Positions 34,910 through 43,602 of a DNA stretch of 64,000 bases are shown in pieces. The DNA lies in assembly GCF_024138125.1 (NCBI RefSeq), contig NZ_CP099993.1, forward strand, positions 1,488,001 to 1,552,000, written 5' to 3'. Numbering within the stretch: the stretch's first letter is position 1; every line of letters starts with the position of its first letter. Source of the DNA: Halorussus salilacus. Lineage in GTDB: Archaea; Halobacteriota; Halobacteria; Halobacteriales; Haladaptataceae. The translations under genes and the position numbers were made by a program. The notes under the pieces were generated by a model. That model had not been told where the DNA came from. It did not search any database and worked only from the letters and a program-made list of their open reading frames with translations.

Positions 34910-34922
34910 GGGTTTATATGAC
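34910..34922 (+). promoter_or_regulatory. radA promoter (TATA box)
   Basis: ggtttatatga is centred ~27 bp before the radA ATG at 34943, giving a leaderless or near-leaderless transcript. A near-palindrome around gttaac (34897-34910) lies just upstream and could be a regulatory site. Confidence 0.6.
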
Positions 34923-34942
34923 GAGGGGCACAAGCGGAGAGT

Positions 34943-35977
34943 ATGGCAGCAGACGAAGACCTCGAGGAACTCCCGGGCGTCGGCCCGGCGACCGCAGAGA
35001 AGCTCAGAGACGCAGGTTTCGACTCCTACCCCGGACTCGCGGTCGCGAGCCCCGGCGAGCTCTCGAACACCGCCGACGTGGGCGAGTCGACCGCCGCCGA
35101 CATCGTACAGGCGGCCCGCGAGGCCGCCGACGTGGGCGGCTTCGAGACCGGCGCGGCCGTGCTGGAGCGCCGCGAGAAGATCGGGAAGCTCGAATGGAAG
35201 ATCGAGGAGGTCGACGAACTGCTGGGCGGCGGCGTCGAGACCCAGTCCATCACCGAAGTGTACGGCGAGTTCGGTGCCGGGAAGTCTCAGGTCACCCACC
35301 AGCTCGCGGTCAACGTCCAGCTCCCGCGCGAACACGGCGGGCTCGGCGGGAGCGCCATGTTCGTCGACAGCGAGGACACCTTCCGGCCCGAGCGCATCGA
35401 CGACATGGTCCGGGGACTCCCCGACGAGGCCATTCAGGCCGCGATGGACGAGCGCGAGATCGACGGGTCGCCCGGCGACGACGAGGCGATGGAGGCGCTG
35501 GTCGAGGACTTCCTCGACAAGATTCACGTCGCCAAGGCGTTCAACTCCAACCATCAGATGCTGCTCGCGGAGAAGGCACAGGAACTCGCGAGCGAGACCC
35601 AGGACGACGAGTACCCCGTCCGACTGCTCTGCGTCGACTCGCTCACCGCCCACTTCCGCGCGGAGTACGTCGGCCGTGGCGAACTCGCCGAGCGCCAGCA
35701 GAAGCTCAACAAGCACCTCCACGACCTCGACAAGGTCGGCAACCTCCACAACACCGCCGTCGTCGTGACGAATCAGGTCGCCTCGAACCCCGACTCGTTC
35801 TTCGGCGACCCGACCCAGCCCATCGGGGGCAACATCCTCGGCCACAAGTCGACCTTCCGCATCTACCTCCGGAAGTCGAAGGGCGAAAAGCGCATCGTCC
35901 GGCTGGTGGACGCGCCGAACCTCGCCGACGGCGAGGCCGTCATGCGCGTCGAGGACGGCGGGCTGAAGCCCGAGTAG
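34943..35977 (+). CDS. radA: RadA recombinase
   Basis: 344 aa, normal archaeal RadA length. N-terminal helix-hairpin-helix ([20 protein letters not shown]), Walker [10 protein letters not shown] at about 108-116, Walker [12 protein letters not shown] at about 228, and L1/L2-region [23 protein letters not shown]-dependent strand exchange protein of homologous recombination. No intein is present. Own promoter upstream. Confidence 0.98.
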   Translation: MAADEDLEELPGVGPATAEKLRDAGFDSYPGLAVASPGELSNTADVGESTAADIVQAAREAADVGGFETGAAVLERREKIGKLEWKIEEVDELLGGGVETQSITEVYGEFGAGKSQVTHQLAVNVQLPREHGGLGGSAMFVDSEDTFRPERIDDMVRGLPDEAIQAAMDEREIDGSPGDDEAMEALVEDFLDKIHVAKAFNSNHQMLLAEKAQELASETQDDEYPVRLLCVDSLTAHFRAEYVGRGELAERQQKLNKHLHDLDKVGNLHNTAVVVTNQVASNPDSFFGDPTQPIGGNILGHKSTFRIYLRKSKGEKRIVRLVDAPNLADGEAVMRVEDGGLKPE

Positions 35978-36006
35978 ACCGACCGGTTCTCCCGGCCCCG
36001 TTACCG

Positions 36007-36041
36007 CGCGAAGAATCGCGGCTCCGCCGCGATTCTTCGCG
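36007..36041. repeat. Perfect hairpin, 15-bp arms
   Basis: Arms cgcgaagaatcgcgg and ccgcgattcttcgcg with a 5-nt loop, 30 bp after the radA stop. May terminate radA transcription, though no T-tract follows. Confidence 0.6.
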
Positions 36042-36147
36042 ACGAGCTCGCTGGTCGCTCGCGTGACGCTCGCATCCCGACGGCAGAGCCGACCTGATCG
36101 CCGATCCGGCCGGTTCGCCTTTACACCGAACCCTCGTGTTTTCAGAC

Positions 36148-37143
36148 ATGAAAGCGCGAACGGGGTTCGCAATCGTCGTGGTCGGGACGCTGGCGATACT
36201 GTCGTTTCTCGTCGTGCGACCGTTCCTCGGCTACGTCCTCGGGGCGATACTGCTGGCGTTCGTGTTCACTCCCCTCCAGCGGCGGCTGGCTCCCGCGGTG
36301 GGCAAGCAGGTGTCGGCGGTCGTGCTCGTCGTCCTCGCGGCGGTGCTCGTCATCGGGCCGGTCGTCGGCCTCGTGGCGGTCGGGCTGGTGGAGGTCGAGA
36401 GCATCCCGACCTCCGTCGACGACCTCCGCGGATTGCGGTCGGTGCAGGAAAGCGTCGAGTCCCTCCTCGGAATCCAGCTCGAACCCATCATCGACCGGGT
36501 GTTCTCGGGGCTCACCGCGGGAATCGGAGAGCAGACGTCCCGTATCGCGGAGGCCGGAGTCCACGCGTTTCTGGGCCTCCTCCTGCTCGTGTTCCTGCTC
36601 TACTACCTGCTCAAGGACGGCGACGAGTTCGTGGCGTGGACCAAGCGCGTCACGCCGCTCCCCCGGGACGTGCAGGACGAACTCTACGCGGAGGCCGAGG
36701 ACGCGACGTGGGCCGTGCTGAAGGGCCACATCTTCGTCGCACTGGTGCAGGGGTTCGTCGCGGGACTGGGTCTGTTCGCGACCGGCGTGCCCAACGCCGC
36801 GTTCTGGACCGGCGTGATGGTGTTCCTGGCGCTGGTCCCCATCGTCGGCGTCGCACCGGTGCTGGGCGGGGCGGCGGTCTATCTGGCGATAGAGGGCAGA
36901 CCGCTCGCGGGCGTGCTGGTCGTGGTGTACGGACTCACCATCGTCGCGCTCGTCGACGACTACCTGCGGGCGATGGTCATCGAGAAGGGGTCGTCGCTCC
37001 ACTCGGCGGTGATACTGCTGGGCGTGTTCGGCGCGGCGTACTTCCTCGGCCCCATCGGGCTGTTCGTCGGGCCGATAATCCTCGCGCTGTTCAAGGCGAC
37101 CGTCGAGGTGTTCAGCGAGTACTACGGCCTGTCGGCGTTCTGA
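36148..37143 (+). CDS. AI-2E family membrane transporter
   Basis: 331 aa from MKARTGFAIV. Eight or so helices in the AI-2E/PerM layout: two N-terminal pairs, a soluble segment (IPTSVDDLRGLRSVQESVESLL), then four C-terminal helices with the PIVGVAPVLGGAAVYL and GPIGLFVGPIILALFK signatures. Substrate in archaea unknown. ATG at 36148 preferred over GTG at 36136 because a TATA-like ctttaca is centred ~26 bp upstream. Confidence 0.88.
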   Translation: MKARTGFAIVVVGTLAILSFLVVRPFLGYVLGAILLAFVFTPLQRRLAPAVGKQVSAVVLVVLAAVLVIGPVVGLVAVGLVEVESIPTSVDDLRGLRSVQESVESLLGIQLEPIIDRVFSGLTAGIGEQTSRIAEAGVHAFLGLLLLVFLLYYLLKDGDEFVAWTKRVTPLPRDVQDELYAEAEDATWAVLKGHIFVALVQGFVAGLGLFATGVPNAAFWTGVMVFLALVPIVGVAPVLGGAAVYLAIEGRPLAGVLVVVYGLTIVALVDDYLRAMVIEKGSSLHSAVILLGVFGAAYFLGPIGLFVGPIILALFKATVEVFSEYYGLSAF

Positions 37144-37203
37144 GGCCGGACCGAGCGTCGTCGCGCGGGGAATCTATTTCAGCCCTCCGAGAGATGACCA
37201 CTC

Positions 37204-37581
37204 GTGACTCGCCGAACCGCCCTCCTCGCGCTCGCCACCGGGCTGTCGGCGTTCCTGGTCGTCGGCGTCGCCGTGACCGAACTCCTCAGCGCCCGCATCT
37301 GGCCGTCGCTGTTGGTGGGGATTCCGGTGGGAATCGCGGCCGGACTCGCCGGGGCCGCGTTCGTCTACGGGGGTCTCGTCCCGGAGAGCCCGCGGCCGCG
37401 ACGGCGGTTCGCCGTCGCGGCCGCGGGCTTCGGCGTCGCGTTCCTCGCGGTCCTGCCGGTCGCGGCGCTCGGACTGGGAGTACGGAACACCGTCGCGCTC
37501 GTGCTCGCTGGCGGGGTCGGCGCTGTCGTCGCCCTCGCGGCGTACGCTCGCCCGTCGGTGGTCGAATCGCGAGTGGGATGA
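37204..37581 (+). CDS. Four-helix membrane protein of unknown function
   Basis: 125 aa, GTG start. Four hydrophobic helices (LLALATGLSAFLVVGVAV, LLVGIPVGIAAGLAGAAF, FAVAAAGFGVAFLAVLPVAAL, VALVLAGGVGAVVALAAYA) with a short basic loop PRPRRR. Follows the AI-2E gene by 60 bp and may share its transcript. No family recognised. Confidence 0.75.
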   Translation: MTRRTALLALATGLSAFLVVGVAVTELLSARIWPSLLVGIPVGIAAGLAGAAFVYGGLVPESPRPRRRFAVAAAGFGVAFLAVLPVAALGLGVRNTVALVLAGGVGAVVALAAYARPSVVESRVG

Positions 37582-37617
37582 AAACCGAGAACCGGTGAAA
37601 CGGTCGGAACCGCCCGC

Positions 37618-38040
37618 TCAGTCCTCTTCGGTCGTCGTCTTGTCCAGTTCCTTCTCGCCCTCGTAGATCTCCGCGCCGTCCTGAACGACCTTCTCGGCGA
37701 GAACCGCGCACTTGACCCGCATCGGGCTGATGTCCACCCCGAGCATGTCGATGACGTCGTCGCGGTCCATCTCGCGCATCTCCGCGACCGACATGCCCGC
37801 CAGCTTCTGGGAGAGCATGCTCGCGCTGGCCTGACTGATGGCACAGCCGTCGCCCCGGAAGGCGACGCGTTCGATGGTCTCCTCGTCGTCGTCGAGTTTC
37901 ACGTCGATGGCGATCTCGTCGCCGCACATCGGGTTCTCGCCAGCGTGGGAGTAGGTCTTCTCGTCCAGTTCCCCGTAGTTCCGGGGGTTCTTGTAGTGGT
38001 CGAGAATCTGCTGGCGATACATGTCCGAGCCCATGCCCAT
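37618..38040 (-). CDS. sufU: Fe-S cluster assembly scaffold SufU/IscU
   Basis: 140 aa. Cluster/zinc Cys at 39 (NPMCGDE), 66 (GDGCAIS) and 111 (VKCAVLA), with the N-terminal MYRQQILDHYKNPRNYG typical of SufU. Receives sulfur from cysteine desulfurase; the sufS gene lies 3.6 kb downstream (41654-42901). Two adjacent ATGs (38040, 38034); the first is taken. Confidence 0.93.
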   Translation of the reverse strand: MGMGSDMYRQQILDHYKNPRNYGELDEKTYSHAGENPMCGDEIAIDVKLDDDEETIERVAFRGDGCAISQASASMLSQKLAGMSVAEMREMDRDDVIDMLGVDISPMRVKCAVLAEKVVQDGAEIYEGEKELDKTTTEED

Positions 38041-38115
38041 TGTTGGTAGCGAGTAGGCGAGTCGGGCGTAAAAGCCTACCGCCAACCGTTTCCTGTGCTC
38101 CGGGCCCGCCACCCG

Positions 38116-38162
38116 TTTCCTGCGCTCCCGGCCGCGCTCGGCGCGGCCGGGAGCGCAGGAAA
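38116..38162. repeat. Perfect 47-nt palindrome, 22-bp arms
   Basis: Arms from 38116-38137 and 38141-38162 (core gctcccggccgcgc and complement) with a 3-nt tcg loop. It sits between divergent genes (sufU and the second HtpX), where a terminator is not expected. A shorter direct repeat, cgtttcctg(t/c)gctcc, starts at 38087 and 38114. Confidence 0.8.
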
Positions 38163-38298
38163 ATCGAGAGCGCGCCCACCGCGACGGCGACTGGACAGAG
38201 GGAAGACTTATGATAGCCACCAGTCAGGTATCGGATATGGTCCCCGAAATTCCCCTCCGCGAGACGACCAGCAGACGCGCCGGGCGGTGGTTCCCGGG

Positions 38299-39327
38299 AT
38301 GAACTGGGAGTCCGACAGGAGCCTGCAGGTCCGGATGGTGCTGACGCTGGCGTTCGTCCTCGCGCTCCCGTTCGGGTTCGTCTACACCCTCCTGTTCCTG
38401 CTCAACACGGTGGGGCTGGACCTCCTCGAATTCGCCACGAACGAGCCGTGGAACGGGCAGTTCTACGTGAATCCGGTCGTGCTCACCGCGGTCGTCCTCG
38501 GCGGGTTCGCCGCGCAGTACGCCTTCGGTCGGCGCGTCGCGCTCCGGTCGGCCGGTGCGCGGGAGGTCGACGCCGAGGAGTACCCCGACCTCCACGCGAC
38601 GGTGACGCGGCTCGCCGCCCGTCTCGACCTGCCGACGCCGACGGTGGCGGTGAGCCGGACGGCGGTCCCGAACGCCTTCACCGTGGGTCGGTCGCCCGAG
38701 AGCGCGACGGTGGTCGTGACCGAGGGCCTGCTCGACCGACTCGACGACGAGGAACTGGCGGCCGTGCTGGCCCACGAACTCGCCCACGTCAAGAACCGCG
38801 ACGTGGCGGTGATGACGCTCGCGTACTTCCTGCCGACGCTGACCTACTTCGTGGCGATGGGCGCGTACTTCGTGCTCAAGGGCGTCTTCCACGGTCTCGG
38901 CGGGATGGGCCGGAGCAACGGCGACGGCAAGGGGCTCGCGGTCGCCGTCGTCGTGCTCGTGGTGAGCAGCGTGCTGACGCTCGCGGTCTCGGCGGCGTTC
39001 TGGGTCGGGAGCTTCCTCTTTTTCCGACTCCTCTCGCGGTACCGCGAGTTCGCCGCCGACCGCGGTGCCGTGAGCCTCACGGGCGAGCCGCTGGCGCTCG
39101 CGAGCGCGCTGCGGACCCTCGACGACACGATGACCGAACTCCCCGACCGGGACCTCCGCGAGCAGGACGGCGGCCTCGAAGCGCTCTACGTCGCGCCGAT
39201 AGACGCCCCGAAGTTCGGCTCCGACCGGGAGCTGATAAGCCGCGACCTGTTCCCCGAGACCCACCCCCCGACCGCCGAGCGCATCGAGCGGCTCCGGGAC
39301 CTCGACGCGGAGCTGGAAGGGCGATGA
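38299..39327 (+). CDS. Second HtpX-like M48 membrane zinc protease
   Basis: 342 aa. Two N-terminal helices, VPNAFTVGRSPESATVVVTEGLL, zinc motif HELAHVKNRD at 159-168, two further helices, and third-ligand RYREFAADRGAVSLTG near 249. Longer than the copy at 32558. Its TGA overlaps the start of the PQQ-propeller lipoprotein by 4 nt, suggesting they act together at the membrane. Confidence 0.92.
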   Translation: MNWESDRSLQVRMVLTLAFVLALPFGFVYTLLFLLNTVGLDLLEFATNEPWNGQFYVNPVVLTAVVLGGFAAQYAFGRRVALRSAGAREVDAEEYPDLHATVTRLAARLDLPTPTVAVSRTAVPNAFTVGRSPESATVVVTEGLLDRLDDEELAAVLAHELAHVKNRDVAVMTLAYFLPTLTYFVAMGAYFVLKGVFHGLGGMGRSNGDGKGLAVAVVVLVVSSVLTLAVSAAFWVGSFLFFRLLSRYREFAADRGAVSLTGEPLALASALRTLDDTMTELPDRDLREQDGGLEALYVAPIDAPKFGSDRELISRDLFPETHPPTAERIERLRDLDAELEGR

Positions 39328-40433
39328 CCCCGCACCCCTCCCGACGTCGGTTCCTCTCGCTGGCGTCGCTCGCCACCGCAGGAATCGGGGCACTCGCTGG
39401 CTGTGGCTACCGACCCGGCGGTGGCGACGTCCGGTGGGAGGGGGGAATCGGCACGGGAAGCTACCTCCCCGACGACGTGCTCGCCGGAGCCGACGGCGAG
39501 ACGGTGTTCACCGTGAGCCGGTCCTCGCGGGACTTCGACTGGGAGACCGAGGAGTGGGGCCAGTACGCCGACCTCGCGGCCCGAGACGCCGCCACGGGCG
39601 GGGTTCGCGGGGAGAGCCAGACCGAACCGGTCGGGGCGGTCGCGGTCGGGGACGGGACGCTGTACGTCGGCCACGAGGACGGCGGGCTGTCGGCGTTCGC
39701 CGCCGACGGCGAGGTCGGCTGGCGGGTCGAGACCGACGACGTTATCCGGGAACTCGCGGCGAGTGGCGACCGCGTCTACGCCGCGACCGACGGCGGTGAG
39801 CTCGTCGCGTTCGCGGCCGACGACGGCGACCCGCTCTGGAACACCGAACTGGAGGTTTCCGAACGCGGGGTCGCGCTCGTCGCGTCCGGAGACGGCGCGT
39901 TCGCCCACCGGGAGGACACCGCGACCTCGACGGCGGTGACGGCGTTCGGCTCGGACGGGCGAGAGCGGTGGCACGCGACCCTTGCGGACGACGGAGTCGG
40001 GAACGACCCGCCGGTCGCCGGGAGCGACGCGCTCTACGTCCCGACGCGAGGGAAGCTGTTCGCGGTCGGCCTCGGAGACGGCGAGGAGCGATGGTCGCGG
40101 GAACTCGACCGTCGTCGCGGTCGGCCCGCCGTCACCGACGGCGCGGTCGTTTCCGCCGACGACGAGACGCTCTACGCCTTCGACCCCGGCGACGGCGAGG
40201 AGCGCTGGCGCTTCCGGCCGGAGGGCCGGTGGCCGGACGTGACCCCGCCGGGCGCGGCCGAGGGAGTCGTCTGCGTCGGCGGAAGCGACGACCTCCACGC
40301 GCTCGACGCCGCCGACGGGAGCGCGCGCTGGCGGGCCGAGAGCGAACCGGTGGAGGGCGAACCGGTCGTCGTCGGGGAGACGGTGGTCGTCGCGACCGAC
40401 GACGGCCACTTCAGGGGCCACTGGCGGGAGTGA
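39324..40433 (+). CDS. PQQ-type beta-propeller lipoprotein
   Basis: 369 aa. Tat-lipoprotein signal SRRRFLSLASLATAGIGALAGC with Cys at about 27. Then repeated propeller strands with the A/W-docking pattern (GTLYVGHEDGGLSAFAADGEVGWRV, DRVYAATDGGELVAFAADDGDPLW, ALYVPTRGKLFAVGLGDGEERW and more). Probably a structural or BamB-like scaffold outside the membrane. Coupled to the upstream protease by the ATGA overlap. Confidence 0.88.
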   Translation: MTPHPSRRRFLSLASLATAGIGALAGCGYRPGGGDVRWEGGIGTGSYLPDDVLAGADGETVFTVSRSSRDFDWETEEWGQYADLAARDAATGGVRGESQTEPVGAVAVGDGTLYVGHEDGGLSAFAADGEVGWRVETDDVIRELAASGDRVYAATDGGELVAFAADDGDPLWNTELEVSERGVALVASGDGAFAHREDTATSTAVTAFGSDGRERWHATLADDGVGNDPPVAGSDALYVPTRGKLFAVGLGDGEERWSRELDRRRGRPAVTDGAVVSADDETLYAFDPGDGEERWRFRPEGRWPDVTPPGAAEGVVCVGGSDDLHALDAADGSARWRAESEPVEGEPVVVGETVVVATDDGHFRGHWRE

Positions 40434-40443
40434 GGCCGAGACC

Positions 40444-40890
40444 TCACACGACGTAGCCGATGACGGAGGCGTTGAGAACGAGCAGGGTGGCGACCAGCGC
40501 GTTCGTCCGGAACGACATCTTGAGCCGGGTCGGGAGCGCCGAGACGCCGTCTTCGCGGGCGTTCTTCGTCTCCCACCACGACCAGAGGCTGGTCAGCGCG
40601 AAGACGCCGTAGAGGGACATCATCGCGATGAGGGCGGTCCCGCGCGCGCCCTCGGGGAGGCTGTTGTCGTAGATGACCCAGACCGCCGCGCCACCCGACG
40701 CGCCCATCAGGACGACGCCGCCGAGCGCGAACCACTTCAGCGAGTCGAGCACGTCGAGCGCGAACTCCGGGGCGTCGTGTCGCCCGGCCGCGGGCACGAC
40801 CAGCATCGACGTGACCAGATAGCCGCCCGCCCAGAGGACGGCCATCAGCGTGTGCGAACCCATCACGGCGGCGAGAGTCCAGTCTACCAT
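40444..40890 (-). CDS. Four-helix CopD-like membrane protein
   Basis: 148 aa, four helices (LAAVMGSHTLMAVLWAGGYLV; WFALGGVVLMGASGGAAVWVI; TALIAMMSLYGVFALTSLW; TNALVATLLVLNASVIGYVV). His in the first helix and the overall layout resemble haloarchaeal CopD/DUF-type transporters. Function uncertain. Convergent with the PQQ lipoprotein gene. Confidence 0.75.
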   Translation of the reverse strand: MVDWTLAAVMGSHTLMAVLWAGGYLVTSMLVVPAAGRHDAPEFALDVLDSLKWFALGGVVLMGASGGAAVWVIYDNSLPEGARGTALIAMMSLYGVFALTSLWSWWETKNAREDGVSALPTRLKMSFRTNALVATLLVLNASVIGYVV

Positions 40891-40980
40891 GTTCGGGAAC
40901 AGGTACTTCTCGGATAAAATACGGCCGGTTCGCGGTCGCGGCGGTGGCTGGCGTCGGGGGCGCTGACGGCCTGCAGCGTC

Positions 40981-41613
40981 TCAGACCTCGCCGCCGACTT
41001 CGCGCTCGAAGCGGTCGAGGAACTCGACGACGAACGCCCTGCGTTCCTCGGCGAGTTCGCGACCGGCCTCGGTGTACATCCGGTCGGGGAGACGGAGGAT
41101 CTTCTTGTGGAAGTGGTTGAACTGGGTCGCCCCGGCGGTCGAGTCGTCGGCCTCGGGCGGCAGGTCGGGGTCGTGGAGGGTCTGGCCGAGTTCGCCGCCG
41201 TACGCGAAACACCGCGCGATTCCGACCGCGCCGAGCGCGTCGAGGTTGTCGGCGTCCGAGAGGAGTTCTGCCTCGCGGGTCCGGGGTTCCACGTCGTTCG
41301 AGAAGCGATGTGCCCGGATGCAGTGCTGGACCGCGCCGACGGTCTCGGCGCGAGCGCCGAGACCGTCGGCGAGGATCTCGCCCGCCTCCCGCGCGCCCCA
41401 CTCGGCGTGGTCCTCGATTTCACCGCGGTCTTCCCTCGCCCGGCCGATGTCGTGGAGCCACGTCGCGGCGAACAACACGGTCTCGTCGACCTCGTACTCC
41501 TCGGCGAGCGTCGTCGCGAGCGCGGCGACGCGCTCGACGTGGTACCAGTCGTGGGCGGGAGCGATGTCGGCGTCGAAGTAGGTCTGGGCGCGCGCTCGGA
41601 CTTCTTCTAACAT
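40981..41613 (-). CDS. HD-domain phosphohydrolase
   Basis: 210 aa. HD-type metal motifs: HDWYHVERV (first His), ATWLHDIGRA (the HD pair), HCIRAHRFSND, and LSDADNLDALG (last Asp). Probably hydrolyses a nucleotide or other phosphate ester. ATG at 41613 follows the family start MLEEVRARAQTYF. Confidence 0.9.
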   Translation of the reverse strand: MLEEVRARAQTYFDADIAPAHDWYHVERVAALATTLAEEYEVDETVLFAATWLHDIGRAREDRGEIEDHAEWGAREAGEILADGLGARAETVGAVQHCIRAHRFSNDVEPRTREAELLSDADNLDALGAVGIARCFAYGGELGQTLHDPDLPPEADDSTAGATQFNHFHKKILRLPDRMYTEAGRELAEERRAFVVEFLDRFEREVGGEV

Positions 41614-41653
41614 GTCTGACACGGCGGCTACCGGAGACAAAAAGCAATCGACT

Positions 41654-42901
41654 TCAGGCGAACAGCTCTCGGGCGTCGTCCATCGCGTCCAACAGCACGT
41701 CTATCTCGTCGGTCGTGTTGTAGACGTAGAACGACGCCCGCGCGGTCGCCGCCACGCCGAGCTTGTCGTGGAGGGGCTGAGTGCAGTGGTCGCCCGCCCG
41801 GATGGCGACGCCGTGGTCGTTCGTGATGGAGGCCAGGTCGTGGGCGTGGACGCCGTCGAGGTTGAACGAGACGAGACCGCCGCGGTCGGTCGGGTCGTCG
41901 GGGCCGTACACCTCGATGTCGTCGAACTCCGCCATCCGGTCGAGCGCGTACGCCGCGAGGTGTTCCTCGTGGCGCTTGACCGACTCCATGCCGATGTCTT
42001 CGAGGTACTCGACCGCCTCGGCGAAGCCGACCGCCTGCGCGATGCTCGGGGTTCCGGCCTCGAACTTCCACGGCAGGTCGTTCCACGTCGTCTCGTCGAA
42101 CGAGACCTTCCGGATCATCCCGCCGCCGTAGAGGTACGGCTCCATCTCCTCCAGAATCTCCTCCTTGCCGTAGAGCGCGCCGATGCCGGTCGGTCCGGCC
42201 ATCTTGTGGGCCGAGAAGGCGTAGAAGTCAGCGTCGATGGCCGCCACGTCCACCGGGCGCGTCGGCACCGCCTGCGCGCCGTCGAGGAAGACGTAGGCGT
42301 CGTGGTCGTGGGCGAGGTCGGCGAGTTCCCGCGCGGGGTTGACGGTCCCGAGGGTGTTCGAGACGTGGACGGCGCTCACCATCGCGGTGTCGTCGGTGAC
42401 GAGGTCTGCCGCGGCGTCCATGTCGAGGGTGCCCTCGTCGGTCACCGGGATGTACTTCACGTCGGCACCCGCGCGCTCGGCGATCTGCTGCCATGTGACG
42501 AACGACGAGTGGTGTTCCATCTCCGTGAGGACCACCTCGTCGCCCGGGCCGAGTTCGTTCAGGCCCCACGAGTAGGCCACGAGGTTCTCGGCCTCGGTGG
42601 TGTTCTTGGTGAAGACGATCTCCTCGCGGCCGTCGGCACCGACGAAGTCGGCGACCGCGTCGTGGGCCTCCTCGTAGGCGATGGAGGCCTCCTGACTGAG
42701 CTGGTGGATGCCCCGGTGAACGTTGGCGTTGTACGTCCGGTAGTACTCCGAGATGGCGTCGACGACCCGGTCTGGCGTCTGGGTCGTCGCGCCGTTGTCG
42801 AGGTAGACCAGCGGCCGACCGTCGCCGACCTCCCGTTCGAGGATGGGGAAGTCCTCCCGGATGCGCTCGACGTCGAGCGCGTCTGATTGCTGAAGTCCCA
42901 T
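41654..42901 (-). CDS. sufS: Cysteine desulfurase SufS
   Basis: 415 aa. PLP Lys in FSAHKMAGPTGIG (about residue 230), catalytic Cys in RAGDHCTQPLHD (about 370), plus EMEHHSSFVTWQ and LDGAQAVPTRP as in group II desulfurases. Supplies sulfur for Fe-S assembly with SufU (37618). Start MGLQQSDALDVERIREDFP at 42901. Confidence 0.95.
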   Translation of the reverse strand: MGLQQSDALDVERIREDFPILEREVGDGRPLVYLDNGATTQTPDRVVDAISEYYRTYNANVHRGIHQLSQEASIAYEEAHDAVADFVGADGREEIVFTKNTTEAENLVAYSWGLNELGPGDEVVLTEMEHHSSFVTWQQIAERAGADVKYIPVTDEGTLDMDAAADLVTDDTAMVSAVHVSNTLGTVNPARELADLAHDHDAYVFLDGAQAVPTRPVDVAAIDADFYAFSAHKMAGPTGIGALYGKEEILEEMEPYLYGGGMIRKVSFDETTWNDLPWKFEAGTPSIAQAVGFAEAVEYLEDIGMESVKRHEEHLAAYALDRMAEFDDIEVYGPDDPTDRGGLVSFNLDGVHAHDLASITNDHGVAIRAGDHCTQPLHDKLGVAATARASFYVYNTTDEIDVLLDAMDDARELFA

Positions 42902-43018
42902 TACCCGAAGAGAGGGGTTCGAGCAAGAACATTCCTTCGGTCTCGACACTCTCGCGTAACTGGAATCGGTTTCGTCGGGGCCGGGAACGCGGAACCGAAG
43001 GGAGAACGGAACCGAAAT

Positions 43019-43064
43019 CGCTCGGGGCGCGCTCGGAGGCGAGCCTCCGAGCGCGCCGCCCGAG
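43019..43064. repeat. 46-nt near-perfect palindrome between divergent genes
   Basis: Inner arms ggcgcgctcggaggc and complement with a 2-nt loop; the outer gctcggg/cccgagc also pair, with a 1-nt bulge. Located upstream of both sufS and the 60-aa membrane protein gene. Confidence 0.75.
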
Positions 43065-43103
43065 CAGGGACGCCGTTAAGGGACTCGGCTCCAAGGTGAG
43101 GAT

Positions 43104-43286
43104 ATGGTCTCGAAGCGACGGCTCGCCGCGAGCCTCCTGCTCCTCGGACTCGTCTTCGTCGGCGCGTTCCACGCGGTACTGGCGGTCGCGTTCGACACCG
43201 GACTCGCCTCGGTCGGTCTGGGACTGGTGGGACTATCGATGCTGACCCTGCTGGTGGTCAATCTCCCCGCGCTCGGGGAGGGGTAG
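43104..43286 (+). CDS. Two-helix small membrane protein
   Basis: 60 aa: KRRLAASLLLLGLVFVGAFHAVLAVAF-type first helix and GLGLVGLSMLTLLVVNLPAL second helix, separated by a short Gly-rich loop. Coherent small membrane protein typical of haloarchaeal genomes; function unknown. Confidence 0.65.
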   Translation: MVSKRRLAASLLLLGLVFVGAFHAVLAVAFDTGLASVGLGLVGLSMLTLLVVNLPALGEG

Positions 43287-43308
43287 AGGAGAGACCGGCG
43301 GTCCGACG

Positions 43309-43602
43309 CTACATCCGGAGGTACTGGGCGTGGCGGGTCGACTCTATGTCGAGGACGTTGGCCTCGTCGACGAACCCCTCGCGGACCGCGAGTTCGACCG
43401 CCTCGGTCCCCACGAGGTTCGCCACCGACGCGCGAGCGAGGCTGGCGACCACCGCCTGCTCGTCGGCCTCCTCCCCGCCGTAGAACTCCTCGGTGACGGT
43501 GAGCGAGACGCCGTCTTCCTCGAACGTCTCGCCGAGGACCTCGGCGTCGCAGACCGCCACCAGCAGTCCCTCGTCGGTCTCGCGCTCGGTGAGTAGCATC
43601 AT
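43309..43602 (-). CDS. DUF424 family protein
   Basis: 97 aa. Pattern LLTERETDEGLLVAVCDAEVLGETFEE, then ASVANLVGTEAVELAVREGFVDE and VLDIESTRHAQYLRM is the archaeal DUF424 fold, conserved near translation genes but without a known role. Start overlaps the TPR gene stop (ATGATGA), so it is the second gene of that operon. Confidence 0.85.
   Translation of the reverse strand: MMLLTERETDEGLLVAVCDAEVLGETFEEDGVSLTVTEEFYGGEEADEQAVVASLARASVANLVGTEAVELAVREGFVDEANVLDIESTRHAQYLRM

Noticed and set aside
36007-36041. Classic intrinsic terminator after radA
   Set aside because: Strong hairpin but no T-tract; kept only as a palindrome.
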